DNA from: Terriglobus sp.
Lineage (GTDB): Bacteria; Acidobacteriota; Terriglobia; Terriglobales; Acidobacteriaceae
Assembly: GCA_026225595.1 (NCBI GenBank)
Contig: JAMFTB010000256.1
Location: forward strand, 1-40,290
Direction: 5' to 3'
Length of the DNA: 40,290 bases
Part shown: in pieces, positions 9,104 to 17,574 of the stretch
How the letters are laid out: each line of letters opens with the position of its first letter
How positions within the stretch are numbered: the stretch's first letter is position 1
Program-made: the position numbers and the translations under genes
Notes under the pieces: generated by a model
What the model was told of the DNA's origin: nothing
Databases searched by the model: none
The model's input: only the letters and a program-made list of their open reading frames with translations

Positions 9104-10384
9104 TTAGTTCTCGTTCCCCAGCTGCTTCAGCAGTGACAAGTGATAGCCAACCGCAGTCGTCATCGATTCATGATGCCGATAGGGCACGCCAAACTCCTGT
9201 GCCGTCTGACGGATGATTCTGCTGAGCGGAGCGTAGTGGGTGTGGCACACGTATGGGCACAGGTGATGCGCCACGTGATGGTTCAAGCCGCCTGCCAGCC
9301 AGCCCACCACCGGGTTCTCCGTTGCGTAGTCGGCTGTGGTCGCAAACACGTGGTAGACGCCGTTATCAAACTCGTTGCGGCTCAGCGGGAAGTAGGTGTC
9401 TTCAATCACATGCGTCGTCTGAAAGACCAGCACCACGCTGATGCCAACCACGATGTGCACCAGGAAGAACGAACCAATCACCAGCATCAACGGAGCCTTC
9501 ATTACGACGACAGGCAGCACCAGCATGTAGGTGATGTAAAGCGCCTTGCCTGCGAAGAGGATGGCGTACTCGCGCGCTGGGTGCTTGGCGCGCTTGATGT
9601 AGTCGTGCGCCGGGAAGAAGAAGCTTTGGAAGTCGCGGACGAAGACGTACTCCAGGGAGAACAGCGCGTACAGAAACAGCGCATAGATGTGCTGGAAGCG
9701 GTGCAGCGGCGTGCGCGGATCGTGCGGCGTAAAGCGGAAGAGGCCGCGGCCCTCAATGGCATCGTCTTCGCCATGCAGGTTAATGCAGGAGTGGTGGCCC
9801 CGGTGGTGCAGGATGCGCCACATGTACGAACTGATGCCGCACAGGTCAAAGACGTAGTTCAGGCTCTTGTTGACCAGCGGTTTGGACGAGATCGCGTTGT
9901 GATTGCTGTCGTGCGCGATATTCAGCAGCAAAAACGTCTGCGCGATGCCGCCCAGCAGGTAGAGGGCGACAAACTTCCAGGAACCGGGTCGGAAGGTATA
10001 GAGGGCGATCCAGCTGCCACCAAGGACGGCTGCGCCCAGGGCAATCTTGAGCCACATTGCGCCGTTGGCCTTGGGAGAGACCCCTTCCTCGGCAAAATAC
10101 CGGTCCAACCGACGACGCAGCACCTTGGGAAAGGAGTTCTGGCCAGTGGAATCAGATACTTGCGCAAAAGAAGGCTCGGGCGGCACAAGGTCCGGCAGAT
10201 CCAGACCCGCCGTCTCCGCCGATTCCACCATCACTGCTCCACCCTGGTGCATTCCCGGCGCCTCCGCCAATTCGTTGGTAAATCGGTTCCGGCGGGCGCG
10301 ATACGCCAGCATTCGAGGCGGCAGCCCCGGCCTAATACGCTTGAAAATGCGGCGAAATGGCCCTTGCCCGCGGAGAAATGGCAC
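9104..10384 (-). CDS. Membrane fatty acid desaturase (true start probably at ~10231, MVESAETAG...)
   Basis: ORF 426 aa; three His boxes HDSNH, HHRGHHS, HHVAHH and hydrophobic segments. The first ~50 aa of the ORF are Arg/Pro-rich and atypical. Confidence 0.9.
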   Translation of the reverse strand: MPFLRGQGPFRRIFKRIRPGLPPRMLAYRARRNRFTNELAEAPGMHQGGAVMVESAETAGLDLPDLVPPEPSFAQVSDSTGQNSFPKVLRRRLDRYFAEEGVSPKANGAMWLKIALGAAVLGGSWIALYTFRPGSWKFVALYLLGGIAQTFLLLNIAHDSNHNAISSKPLVNKSLNYVFDLCGISSYMWRILHHRGHHSCINLHGEDDAIEGRGLFRFTPHDPRTPLHRFQHIYALFLYALFSLEYVFVRDFQSFFFPAHDYIKRAKHPAREYAILFAGKALYITYMLVLPVVVMKAPLMLVIGSFFLVHIVVGISVVLVFQTTHVIEDTYFPLSRNEFDNGVYHVFATTADYATENPVVGWLAGGLNHHVAHHLCPYVCHTHYAPLSRIIRQTAQEFGVPYRHHESMTTAVGYHLSLLKQLGNEN

Positions 10385-10804
10385 GCCTTACAGGGTGATT
10401 GTAGAGCGAATCCGAGGGCTGGATCAAGAAAGCGTCGCGGCGAAAGGCTTGGCCCTCATCCCGACATGGGACCCTGCTTTCCACTGCATGATGACGCATG
10501 GCATTGATCGAATGCTTTGTTACCATATGAATATCGATAAAACCGCAAGGAACGGGTCCGCTGAATGGGCCACCGGAGACTCGACAGAGCCTGGCTTGTG
10601 CCATTACCGTTTGCTGCGGCTGAGACAGTTTCCAATCGATAAAGTGCGTGGAGCGTCGCGATGGCCGGGAGAAGCCAGCGCGTATAGTCACAGTTCTACA
10701 TACAGGTCTGCACTTCGAGACACCGTAGTTACACCTGCCGAATGGGCTTGGGTTGTTTCGTTTCAGGACTTGCGTTGTATTCAACTTGGAAGGATCGCTG
10801 ATTG

Positions 10805-13800
10805 ATGACGGCGTCAATTTTGGGCCACCTGGATAAGCTGGCAGCACAACATCCAGACAAACTGCTTTATTCGTTCCTGGACGTAAACGGCGATACGCTC
10901 GAGAGCTATACCTATGCCTCGTTTCTTCACCGGGCTGAGGCAATTGCCGGCCATTTACGGAAAGACGGACGATTTGCAGCCGGCGATCGGCTCCTGCTTG
11001 CCTACCCCCCCGGTCTTGAGATGATCTGCGCCTTCTTTGGATGCGTGCGCGCGGGAATAATTCCTGTGCCGGTGTATCCGCCCAGCTCGCGTGGCTTCCA
11101 AAGCGCCCTGTACAAGATGGTTCACATTGCCAAGGACTGCGATGCGTCCGGCATTCTGACGAGCCACGAATACCACTCGTCCCTGAAGACGAACCTTGCC
11201 CGCAGCGGCGTTGCCACCTCCGGCGTAGACGTGGACTATATCTCCGGTCTGCCCTGGCTGCCCACCGAAGATTTTGTCAACACCGTTCCCGGCGTGCCGC
11301 TTACAGACCACTCGAAGATTCTGTTTCTGCAGTACACCTCCGGCTCAACGATGGAGCCGAAGGGCGTGATCGTCTCGCACGAGAACATTATTGAGACGGC
11401 CCCGCTGGTGATCGATCACGATTCGCCGGTCGTCGTTTCGTGGCTGCCGCAGTACCACGACATGGGCCTGATTGGCTGCTACCTGTATCCCGCGCTGAAG
11501 GGTGGCACCACCTACGGCTTTGCTGCCATGGACTTCATTCAGCGGCCCATCCTGTGGTTTGACGCGATGACCGCGTACCGCGCCACGGCAACCGCTGCGC
11601 CCAATTTTGCATATGACTACTGCCTGCGCGCCGGCCGCCTCTCAAAGGAAGCGCTTGAAGCGTGCGACCTGAGCTCTCTGCACGTGTTGATGTGCGCCGC
11701 GGAGCCGGTCAAAGCAGACACGTACAACCGCTTCCTGGAAGCTTTCGAAGCATATGGCCTGAAGAAGGAAGCCTTCTACGTCGCCTATGGCCTTGCAGAG
11801 AACACGCTGGCGGTTACGCTGCGCGGACGCAACATCGTCTCTGTAAGCAAGCGCGCACTTGCGCTGGGCCAGGCACGCTTGATCTCTGAGGTATCTGAGA
11901 TCGATAACGCCACGCAGATTGTGAGCTGTGGCAAGCCGATTGAAGGCGTGGACCTGAAGATTGTTGATCCGGAAAACCACTTTGAGCTGAAGGCTGGACA
12001 GACTGGCGAGATTTGGGTGGCAGGCAGCGGCAAGTGCCAGGGCTACTGGAACAACGCGGAGATGACGCAGAAGCAGTTCCGCGCGCGGTTGGTGGATGAC
12101 ACTCCGTATGAAGACGGCTACCTGCGCACCGGCGACATCGGCTTCATGCACGATGGCGAGCTGTATGTCTGCGGCCGCATCAAGGACCTGATCATTCTGC
12201 GCGGGCAGAACTACTACCCGCACGATATTGAGAACGTGGTGGAGAAGGCGTCCGCGCTCATCCGGCACAACTGCATTGCAGCGTTCCAGATTCAGGAAGA
12301 CACCGAGCCCGCGCTGGCAATTATCGCCGAGGTGAAGAACCCGCGCGCCCTGCCGGATGCGCGCAAGATTGCCACCGCTGTACGCAACTACCTGAACGTT
12401 GAAGTGGCCGTGGTCTCACTGATTGCGCCGCGTGCGATTCCCCGCACCAGCTCTGGCAAGATCATGCGCCACAAGACCAAGCAGATGTGGCTGGCGGGCG
12501 AGTTCACGGTGCTGTCTGATTTCTCGCGCGACAAGGATGCCGGCGGCGCGGACGCGTCCGAGGTTGATCCCAACTCGTCGTTTGCGGAGCTGAAGGCACG
12601 CTACAACCTGACGGGCAATGAGACCTACAACCTGGTAGAAGCAGGACTGGATTCGCTGGACCTTGTTGTCTTCATGCATGAGCTGAAGGAATTGCTGAAG
12701 GACAAGGGCGCAGAGATGCTGGCGCGCCAGGTCGACATCGGTGTGGTTCAGCGCGTGAGTATTGCAGAACTGTTTGGCATTGCAGAGGAACTGAAGCGCG
12801 CGCCGGAAGAGGCACTGGCTCACCTGCACGATGCGCTTGCTGCCTTCCGCGATGAGCAGTACACCGCTGAGAAGCAGATGATGGACAGCGACCGCAAGCT
12901 GGTCTTTACGCCGCCCACTCCTCTGCCTGTGCCGGAAGTTCCCGCGCCCAAGCAGGTGCTGCTTACGGGTGGAACCGGCTTCATTGGGCCATTCCTCATC
13001 CAGAGCCTGCTGGAGCAGACCAACGCAAAGATTCATGTGCTTGTCCGCGCTTCTGACGAGGTGATTGGCAAGCAGCGGCTGCGCACGGCAATGGAGTCCA
13101 TGGGGCCGCTGGACCCTGCGCTGGTGGAGATGTTTGAGCAGCGCGTGGAGCCCGTGTGCGGCGACCTGGGGCAGCCCAGCCTGGGCCTGGCGCAGGAGAC
13201 GTGGGATCAGCTGGCTATTGAGATCGACACGGTTTATCACAACGGTGCGACGGTCAACTACCTGTTCAATTACGACCTGATGCGCGACGCGAACGTGATG
13301 GGCACCAACGAGATTCTTCGCCTGTCATTTGAGGGTCGGCCGAAGGAGTTCAACTACGTTTCGACCACGTTCATCCACGGCTGGGCTCACAAGGCCGTGC
13401 TGTATGAGACGGACAACAACGAGACGATGGAGCTGCTGGACTTTGGCTACAGCCAGACGAAGTGGGTTGCAGAGCAGGTGGTGTATGACGCGCAGAAGCA
13501 TGGCCTTTCCGTGCGCGTCTTCCGCCCGGCACTGGTGAGTCCGTCCATCACCGGCGGCGGCAACAACTTTGACATTGCTGTGCGGCTGGTTGCCTTCATG
13601 GTGAACCACGGTATTGGCGTGGACACGCTCAACCAGATAAGCTTTGTGCCTGCGGACATTGTGGCCAACAACATTGTGGCCATTGCCAATACGCCGGGCA
13701 CCGCGGGCAAGACCTTCCACGTGGTGCGCGACGAATACTCCAACATGAACGACATAACCGGGCTGATTACGAAGAGCACCGGACGTCAGTTTGAGCAGTT

Positions 13801-14131
13801 CAGCCTGCCGGACTTTGTGCCGGAGCTGATTCGCCGCTGCCGCAAGGAAGATCTGCTGTTCCCACTGCTGGACTTCCTGGTGAACTCCGTGGACAACATC
13901 TCTTCGATGGAGTTCAAGCGCTATGAAAGCTCAACGTACCAGGAGGCCCGCAATGCATCCGCATGGGGCAAGCCTGATCCGTCGCTGGAAGATACTGTCA
14001 CCGGCATTCTGAAGCTGATGTACCGCAAGGGCATCATCTCCATTGCAGCGCGTGACGGACACAGCGTGCCCGTAAGCGATGCGATGCCGCTGCTTGAACC
14101 CGCGGACGCTTTGTCTGCTACTGCTCCGTAG
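10805..14131 (+). CDS. Fused fatty-acyl-AMP ligase, acyl carrier protein and thioester reductase
   Basis: ORF ~1108 aa; adenylation motifs LQYTSGSTMEPKGVIVSHENI, SWLPQYHDMGLIG, YLRTGDIGF; carrier motif LVEAGLDSLDLVV; reductase motifs LLTGGTGFIGPFLIQSLL and GYSQTKWVAEQ. SD-like ggaagga upstream of ATG at 10805. Confidence 0.93.
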   Translation: MTASILGHLDKLAAQHPDKLLYSFLDVNGDTLESYTYASFLHRAEAIAGHLRKDGRFAAGDRLLLAYPPGLEMICAFFGCVRAGIIPVPVYPPSSRGFQSALYKMVHIAKDCDASGILTSHEYHSSLKTNLARSGVATSGVDVDYISGLPWLPTEDFVNTVPGVPLTDHSKILFLQYTSGSTMEPKGVIVSHENIIETAPLVIDHDSPVVVSWLPQYHDMGLIGCYLYPALKGGTTYGFAAMDFIQRPILWFDAMTAYRATATAAPNFAYDYCLRAGRLSKEALEACDLSSLHVLMCAAEPVKADTYNRFLEAFEAYGLKKEAFYVAYGLAENTLAVTLRGRNIVSVSKRALALGQARLISEVSEIDNATQIVSCGKPIEGVDLKIVDPENHFELKAGQTGEIWVAGSGKCQGYWNNAEMTQKQFRARLVDDTPYEDGYLRTGDIGFMHDGELYVCGRIKDLIILRGQNYYPHDIENVVEKASALIRHNCIAAFQIQEDTEPALAIIAEVKNPRALPDARKIATAVRNYLNVEVAVVSLIAPRAIPRTSSGKIMRHKTKQMWLAGEFTVLSDFSRDKDAGGADASEVDPNSSFAELKARYNLTGNETYNLVEAGLDSLDLVVFMHELKELLKDKGAEMLARQVDIGVVQRVSIAELFGIAEELKRAPEEALAHLHDALAAFRDEQYTAEKQMMDSDRKLVFTPPTPLPVPEVPAPKQVLLTGGTGFIGPFLIQSLLEQTNAKIHVLVRASDEVIGKQRLRTAMESMGPLDPALVEMFEQRVEPVCGDLGQPSLGLAQETWDQLAIEIDTVYHNGATVNYLFNYDLMRDANVMGTNEILRLSFEGRPKEFNYVSTTFIHGWAHKAVLYETDNNETMELLDFGYSQTKWVAEQVVYDAQKHGLSVRVFRPALVSPSITGGGNNFDIAVRLVAFMVNHGIGVDTLNQISFVPADIVANNIVAIANTPGTAGKTFHVVRDEYSNMNDITGLITKSTGRQFEQFSLPDFVPELIRRCRKEDLLFPLLDFLVNSVDNISSMEFKRYESSTYQEARNASAWGKPDPSLEDTVTGILKLMYRKGIISIAARDGHSVPVSDAMPLLEPADALSATAP

Positions 14132-14156
14132 TCGCATTGCTTCATAAGCAAACGAA

Positions 14157-14182
14157 AAAGCCCCGGATTGCTCCGGGGCTTT
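14157..14182. terminator. Intrinsic terminator hairpin between convergent genes
   Basis: aaagccccgg-attgct-ccggggcttt, 10-bp perfect stem flanked by A/T tracts. Confidence 0.85.
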
Positions 14183-14208
14183 CTCTTTCGCAGCTACCGC
14201 TTTCATCG

Positions 14209-15010
14209 TTACTGCTTCTTAAAGACGAGCTTCTCCGTTGCCCGCTGGCCCGTCTCGTACGTGCCGGTGGTGTTGACGGTGAGTTGTGTTCCATCTGCGG
14301 AAAGCACCCAGTGATCCTTCTGCGAAACCGTGTTGTCGCGCTTGTAGATTGCGTCTACCGTGTGCGGATCGACCAGCTGCAGCGTGACCGTATCGTTGCG
14401 TGATCCCCGAACGTCATACGGCTTGCCGTCGAAGCGGGCTGTGTAGGTAGAGTCGCCTGTGAAGCGCGTGCCGCCATTCGCTGCTTCAAACTTCAGCACA
14501 GGCACCTGCTTCAGCAGGGACTTGCTCATGTCCTGCGTCCAGTCGCCTGCGAATGGGTCCTTCGGATCTTTCGCTCCTGCAGCGCGTGTCCAGATCGTCA
14601 CCACAGGAGGCTTACCCGTTGCGGTGGTCGTGGTGGTTAGCTCATTCCCATCCGGCGAAAGCTTCTCATGCAGAGTGGAGACAGGCGCGCCATCCTTCTT
14701 TTCGCGCACCTCTACTTCCTTCTTGCTGATGCGGTGCAGTTCAATCTGGTTGAAGCCCAGGTTGCCCGGTGCCGGCGATGATTTGCTCTTCTCGTTCACA
14801 GTGAAATCAACATGTGCCTCGCCGGACATGACGACGTGGATGGTATCCGTGTCGCGCGTGATGGAGAGCTTGTTTGCGGGCTCAAGCGTGGACTGCGCAG
14901 AGGTCAGCGTCCATGTGCCAAGGCGCGGGTCTGCCGCCTGCGCGGAGGCCAGCCCCGGCGCAACGGCGAGCAGTGCAAGTAATGCAAAGGTACGAATAAT
15001 TCCCCCTCAT
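14209..15010 (-). CDS. Secreted protein of unknown function; the ATG (15010) is out of frame with the signal-peptide reading frame by one base
   Basis: ORF track starts at internal Met 14829, but the same frame is open upstream and encodes IIRTFALLALLAVAPGLASAQAADPRLGTWTLTSAQSTLEPANKLSITRDTDTIHVV-M; upstream atgagggggaatt would join it if the G run were one base shorter. Confidence 0.6.
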
Positions 15011-15140
15011 GCCGGACCCAAATGTCACCCGGCGGACATACAGTCCAGCAGATTTCGATGCGATCCGTTTCATTTTGGTAGCCGGCGAACTCGACGGCAA
15101 CCAACACCATCCTAGGACCTGAATATGTTCCTGGTATGAC

Positions 15141-17378
15141 ATGATAAAGGCCATGCAAAAGCGTCGATTTTGGGTGTCAGGGATAGTGCTTGCCGCTGCC
15201 CTTGCACTGCTCCCCTTCTCTTTTCACGCAGAGCGTTCGCTGGAGACAGCGACCCGCGTAGAGGGCAGCCAGGCGGAGACGGTGAAGCAGCAGTTGGCCG
15301 ATCGCTTTCGGTCACCCTTTGTCGACCGCGTCGTACTCGTAGTCCGCGGGCTGCCCGCAGCGGATACCGATGAAGGTGGCAAGGCGCTTGAGACCATCGT
15401 GAACGGATTGAAGGACCAGCCCGGTGTATCCGGCGTGGTCAGCTACCTTGAGCTGCGCGACCCCATCTTTCTGGGCAAGGATGGCGGCACCTTTGTGCTG
15501 GTGGGCCTGTCCTCTGACGATGGCCCGGTGGAGACGCTGGTGCCGAAGCTGCACCAGCTGGCGACAGGATTCCAGAACCAGCTGAAGGCACAATACCCCG
15601 CAGCGAACATTGAACTGACCGGCGAGATTCCGTTGAACGCGGACATCCGCGCAGCCAGCGCCCACGACGTGAACCGCGGCGAGAGCCTTGTGATTCCTGC
15701 AACATTGTTTCTGCTGGTGTTGGCCTTTGGCAGCCTGATGGCCGCGGTGATTCCTCTCGCCGTGGGTCAGCTTGCCATTGCGACAACGCTGGCCATTACG
15801 GGCTTCCTGGCGCATCGCTGGCACCTGTCCATCCTGGTGCAGAACCTGGCCACCATGCTGGGCCTTGGCCTGGGCATTGACTATGCCTTGCTGATGATCA
15901 GCCGCTTTCGCGAGGTGGTGGCCGCGGGTTACACCGGCAATGATGCTGCGGTGATTGCGGCGCGGCAGGCGGGCCGCACGCTGCTGATCTCTGCATCGAC
16001 GGTGGCTATTGGATTTCTTGCGCTGCTGACGGTTCCCATCAGCGAGATTCGCTCCATTGGCATTGCGGGCTTCCTTGTCGCGGGCATTAGCGTTCTGCTG
16101 ACGAACACGCTGGTGCCGTCTGCGCTGGCGCTACTGGGCAAGAGGATTGACCTGGGCCGGCTGCCCTTTACACCCAAGCTGGATGCCTGCCGCGCGGAGC
16201 TTACGGGCGTTCGCTGGCGGCGCTGGGGCAACATGATTGTGGCAAAACCGTGGCTGGCACTGGTGCTTGCAGGCACGCCGCTGCTGCTGCTGGCCGCGCA
16301 GGTGCGTCACCTGGATACCAGCGTGCCTCCGGGCAACTGGCTGCCACAGTCGGCAGAGTCTGTCCGCGCGTTGCACTCGTTGGAGCACATGGACCGCGGC
16401 GGCATTGTGGAGTCGCTTCGCGTCATCGTTGAGCTGCCCGATTCCATTGCAGGCACAGACGCTGGTTGGGATGCGCTGAACCGCATGACGAAGAAGCTGG
16501 AGAGCGATCCGCGCAGTGCTCGCGTCATCTCGATCACGACACTTGCAGAGGGTAATCGCGCCGCGCTAACGGACCTATCGCGCGAGACGCGCCGCACCTT
16601 CCTGAGCAGTGACGGAAAGGCCGCATTGCTTGAAGTACTGCCCACCGGCGCAGTAACGCTGCGCGACCAGGTGACCTGGGTGCGCGAGCTGCGCAAGACA
16701 GGCGCGCCCGCGCTGACCGGTGTGCCCGGAGCAACGCTGATCATTGGCGGCATACCTGCGCTGAACGCCGACTACGAGACCATCATCCGCAACCACTTTC
16801 CTTCGGTTATGTTGCTGGTGGTGGGCGGCACGTTGATTGCGCTGCTGTGCGGCTTCCGCGGTATTGTGGCGGCGGTCAAGGCGATCGCGCTCAACCTGCT
16901 GTCTGTCGCTGCAGCCTTTGGTGCGCTGGTGCTTGTGCTGCAGGACGGACATGGCAGCCGCTTTATTGGTGTGCCGCAGGGAACGGGCAGCGTCTTTCCG
17001 CTGGTGCCCATTGTTACGTTTGCCATCGTCTTTGGCCTGAGCATGGATTACGAGGTCTTCCTCGTCGCCCGCGTGCTGGAAGCTCGGCGCAGCGGCATGA
17101 GTGAGCTGGAAGCTATTCCGGAAGGCATGGCGCGCACCGCAGGCCTGATTACCAGCGCAGCCGCCATCATGATCGCCGTCTTCGCAGCGTTCACCTTTGG
17201 CGACTTTCTGGTGGTGAAGATGATTGGCTTTACGTTGGCGGTCGCCGTGCTGATTGACGCGACGCTGGTGCGCATCGTGGTTGGCCCCGCGCTGCTGCGG
17301 CTTGCAGGCGACTGGAACTGGTGGCCGGGACACCTGGAAAAGACGCACTGCGATCCTGATACGCCCGTCGCTAAATAA
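15141..17378 (+). CDS. MMPL/RND-superfamily lipid-type transporter
   Basis: ORF 745 aa; duplicated TM blocks; GLGIDYALLMISRFRE and FGLSMDYEVFLVARVLE motifs characteristic of MMPL proteins. Confidence 0.9.
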   Translation: MIKAMQKRRFWVSGIVLAAALALLPFSFHAERSLETATRVEGSQAETVKQQLADRFRSPFVDRVVLVVRGLPAADTDEGGKALETIVNGLKDQPGVSGVVSYLELRDPIFLGKDGGTFVLVGLSSDDGPVETLVPKLHQLATGFQNQLKAQYPAANIELTGEIPLNADIRAASAHDVNRGESLVIPATLFLLVLAFGSLMAAVIPLAVGQLAIATTLAITGFLAHRWHLSILVQNLATMLGLGLGIDYALLMISRFREVVAAGYTGNDAAVIAARQAGRTLLISASTVAIGFLALLTVPISEIRSIGIAGFLVAGISVLLTNTLVPSALALLGKRIDLGRLPFTPKLDACRAELTGVRWRRWGNMIVAKPWLALVLAGTPLLLLAAQVRHLDTSVPPGNWLPQSAESVRALHSLEHMDRGGIVESLRVIVELPDSIAGTDAGWDALNRMTKKLESDPRSARVISITTLAEGNRAALTDLSRETRRTFLSSDGKAALLEVLPTGAVTLRDQVTWVRELRKTGAPALTGVPGATLIIGGIPALNADYETIIRNHFPSVMLLVVGGTLIALLCGFRGIVAAVKAIALNLLSVAAAFGALVLVLQDGHGSRFIGVPQGTGSVFPLVPIVTFAIVFGLSMDYEVFLVARVLEARRSGMSELEAIPEGMARTAGLITSAAAIMIAVFAAFTFGDFLVVKMIGFTLAVAVLIDATLVRIVVGPALLRLAGDWNWWPGHLEKTHCDPDTPVAK

Positions 17379-17390
17379 TCTGTAAAATCC

Positions 17391-17571
17391 TGTCCTGCCG
17401 GACTGGCCTCCTGCGCGGAGAGCGGGTGCTCACGCACCTTTTTACTGGCTTCGGCTCGCCCCTCCCGCTGGTCGCCATGGAATCTGATCCTGACCAACGG
17501 GAAGGCCACGCAAAGCAGTAAAAAGGCGTGAAACGCCCGCCCCGCGCGTAGCGGGCCCGTCCGGCAGGACA
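17391..17571. repeat. 181-bp imperfect palindrome with 13-bp perfect terminal inverted repeats, filling the convergent intergenic gap
   Basis: TGTCCTGCCGGAC (17391-17403) and GTCCGGCAGGACA (17559-17571); internal pairing ctttttactg / cagtaaaaag and cccgctggtc / gaccaacggg. Confidence 0.75.
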
Positions 17572-17574
17572 TGT

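Noticed and set aside
10530-10645. Repeated atcgataaa motif in the FAAL upstream region
   Set aside because: Two short AT-rich matches (around 10533 and 10637) are expected by chance and have no clear symmetry or spacing.
10332-10943. 203-aa and 252-aa ORFs spanning the desaturase/FAAL intergenic region
   Set aside because: They overlap the flanking genes out of frame and show no recognisable domain; the region is more likely a divergent promoter.
7728-14131. Polyyne (caryoynencin-like) biosynthesis cluster
   Set aside because: Only one desaturase is present and the release domain is a reductase; known polyyne clusters have several desaturases and a thioesterase. Retained only as a partial analogy.
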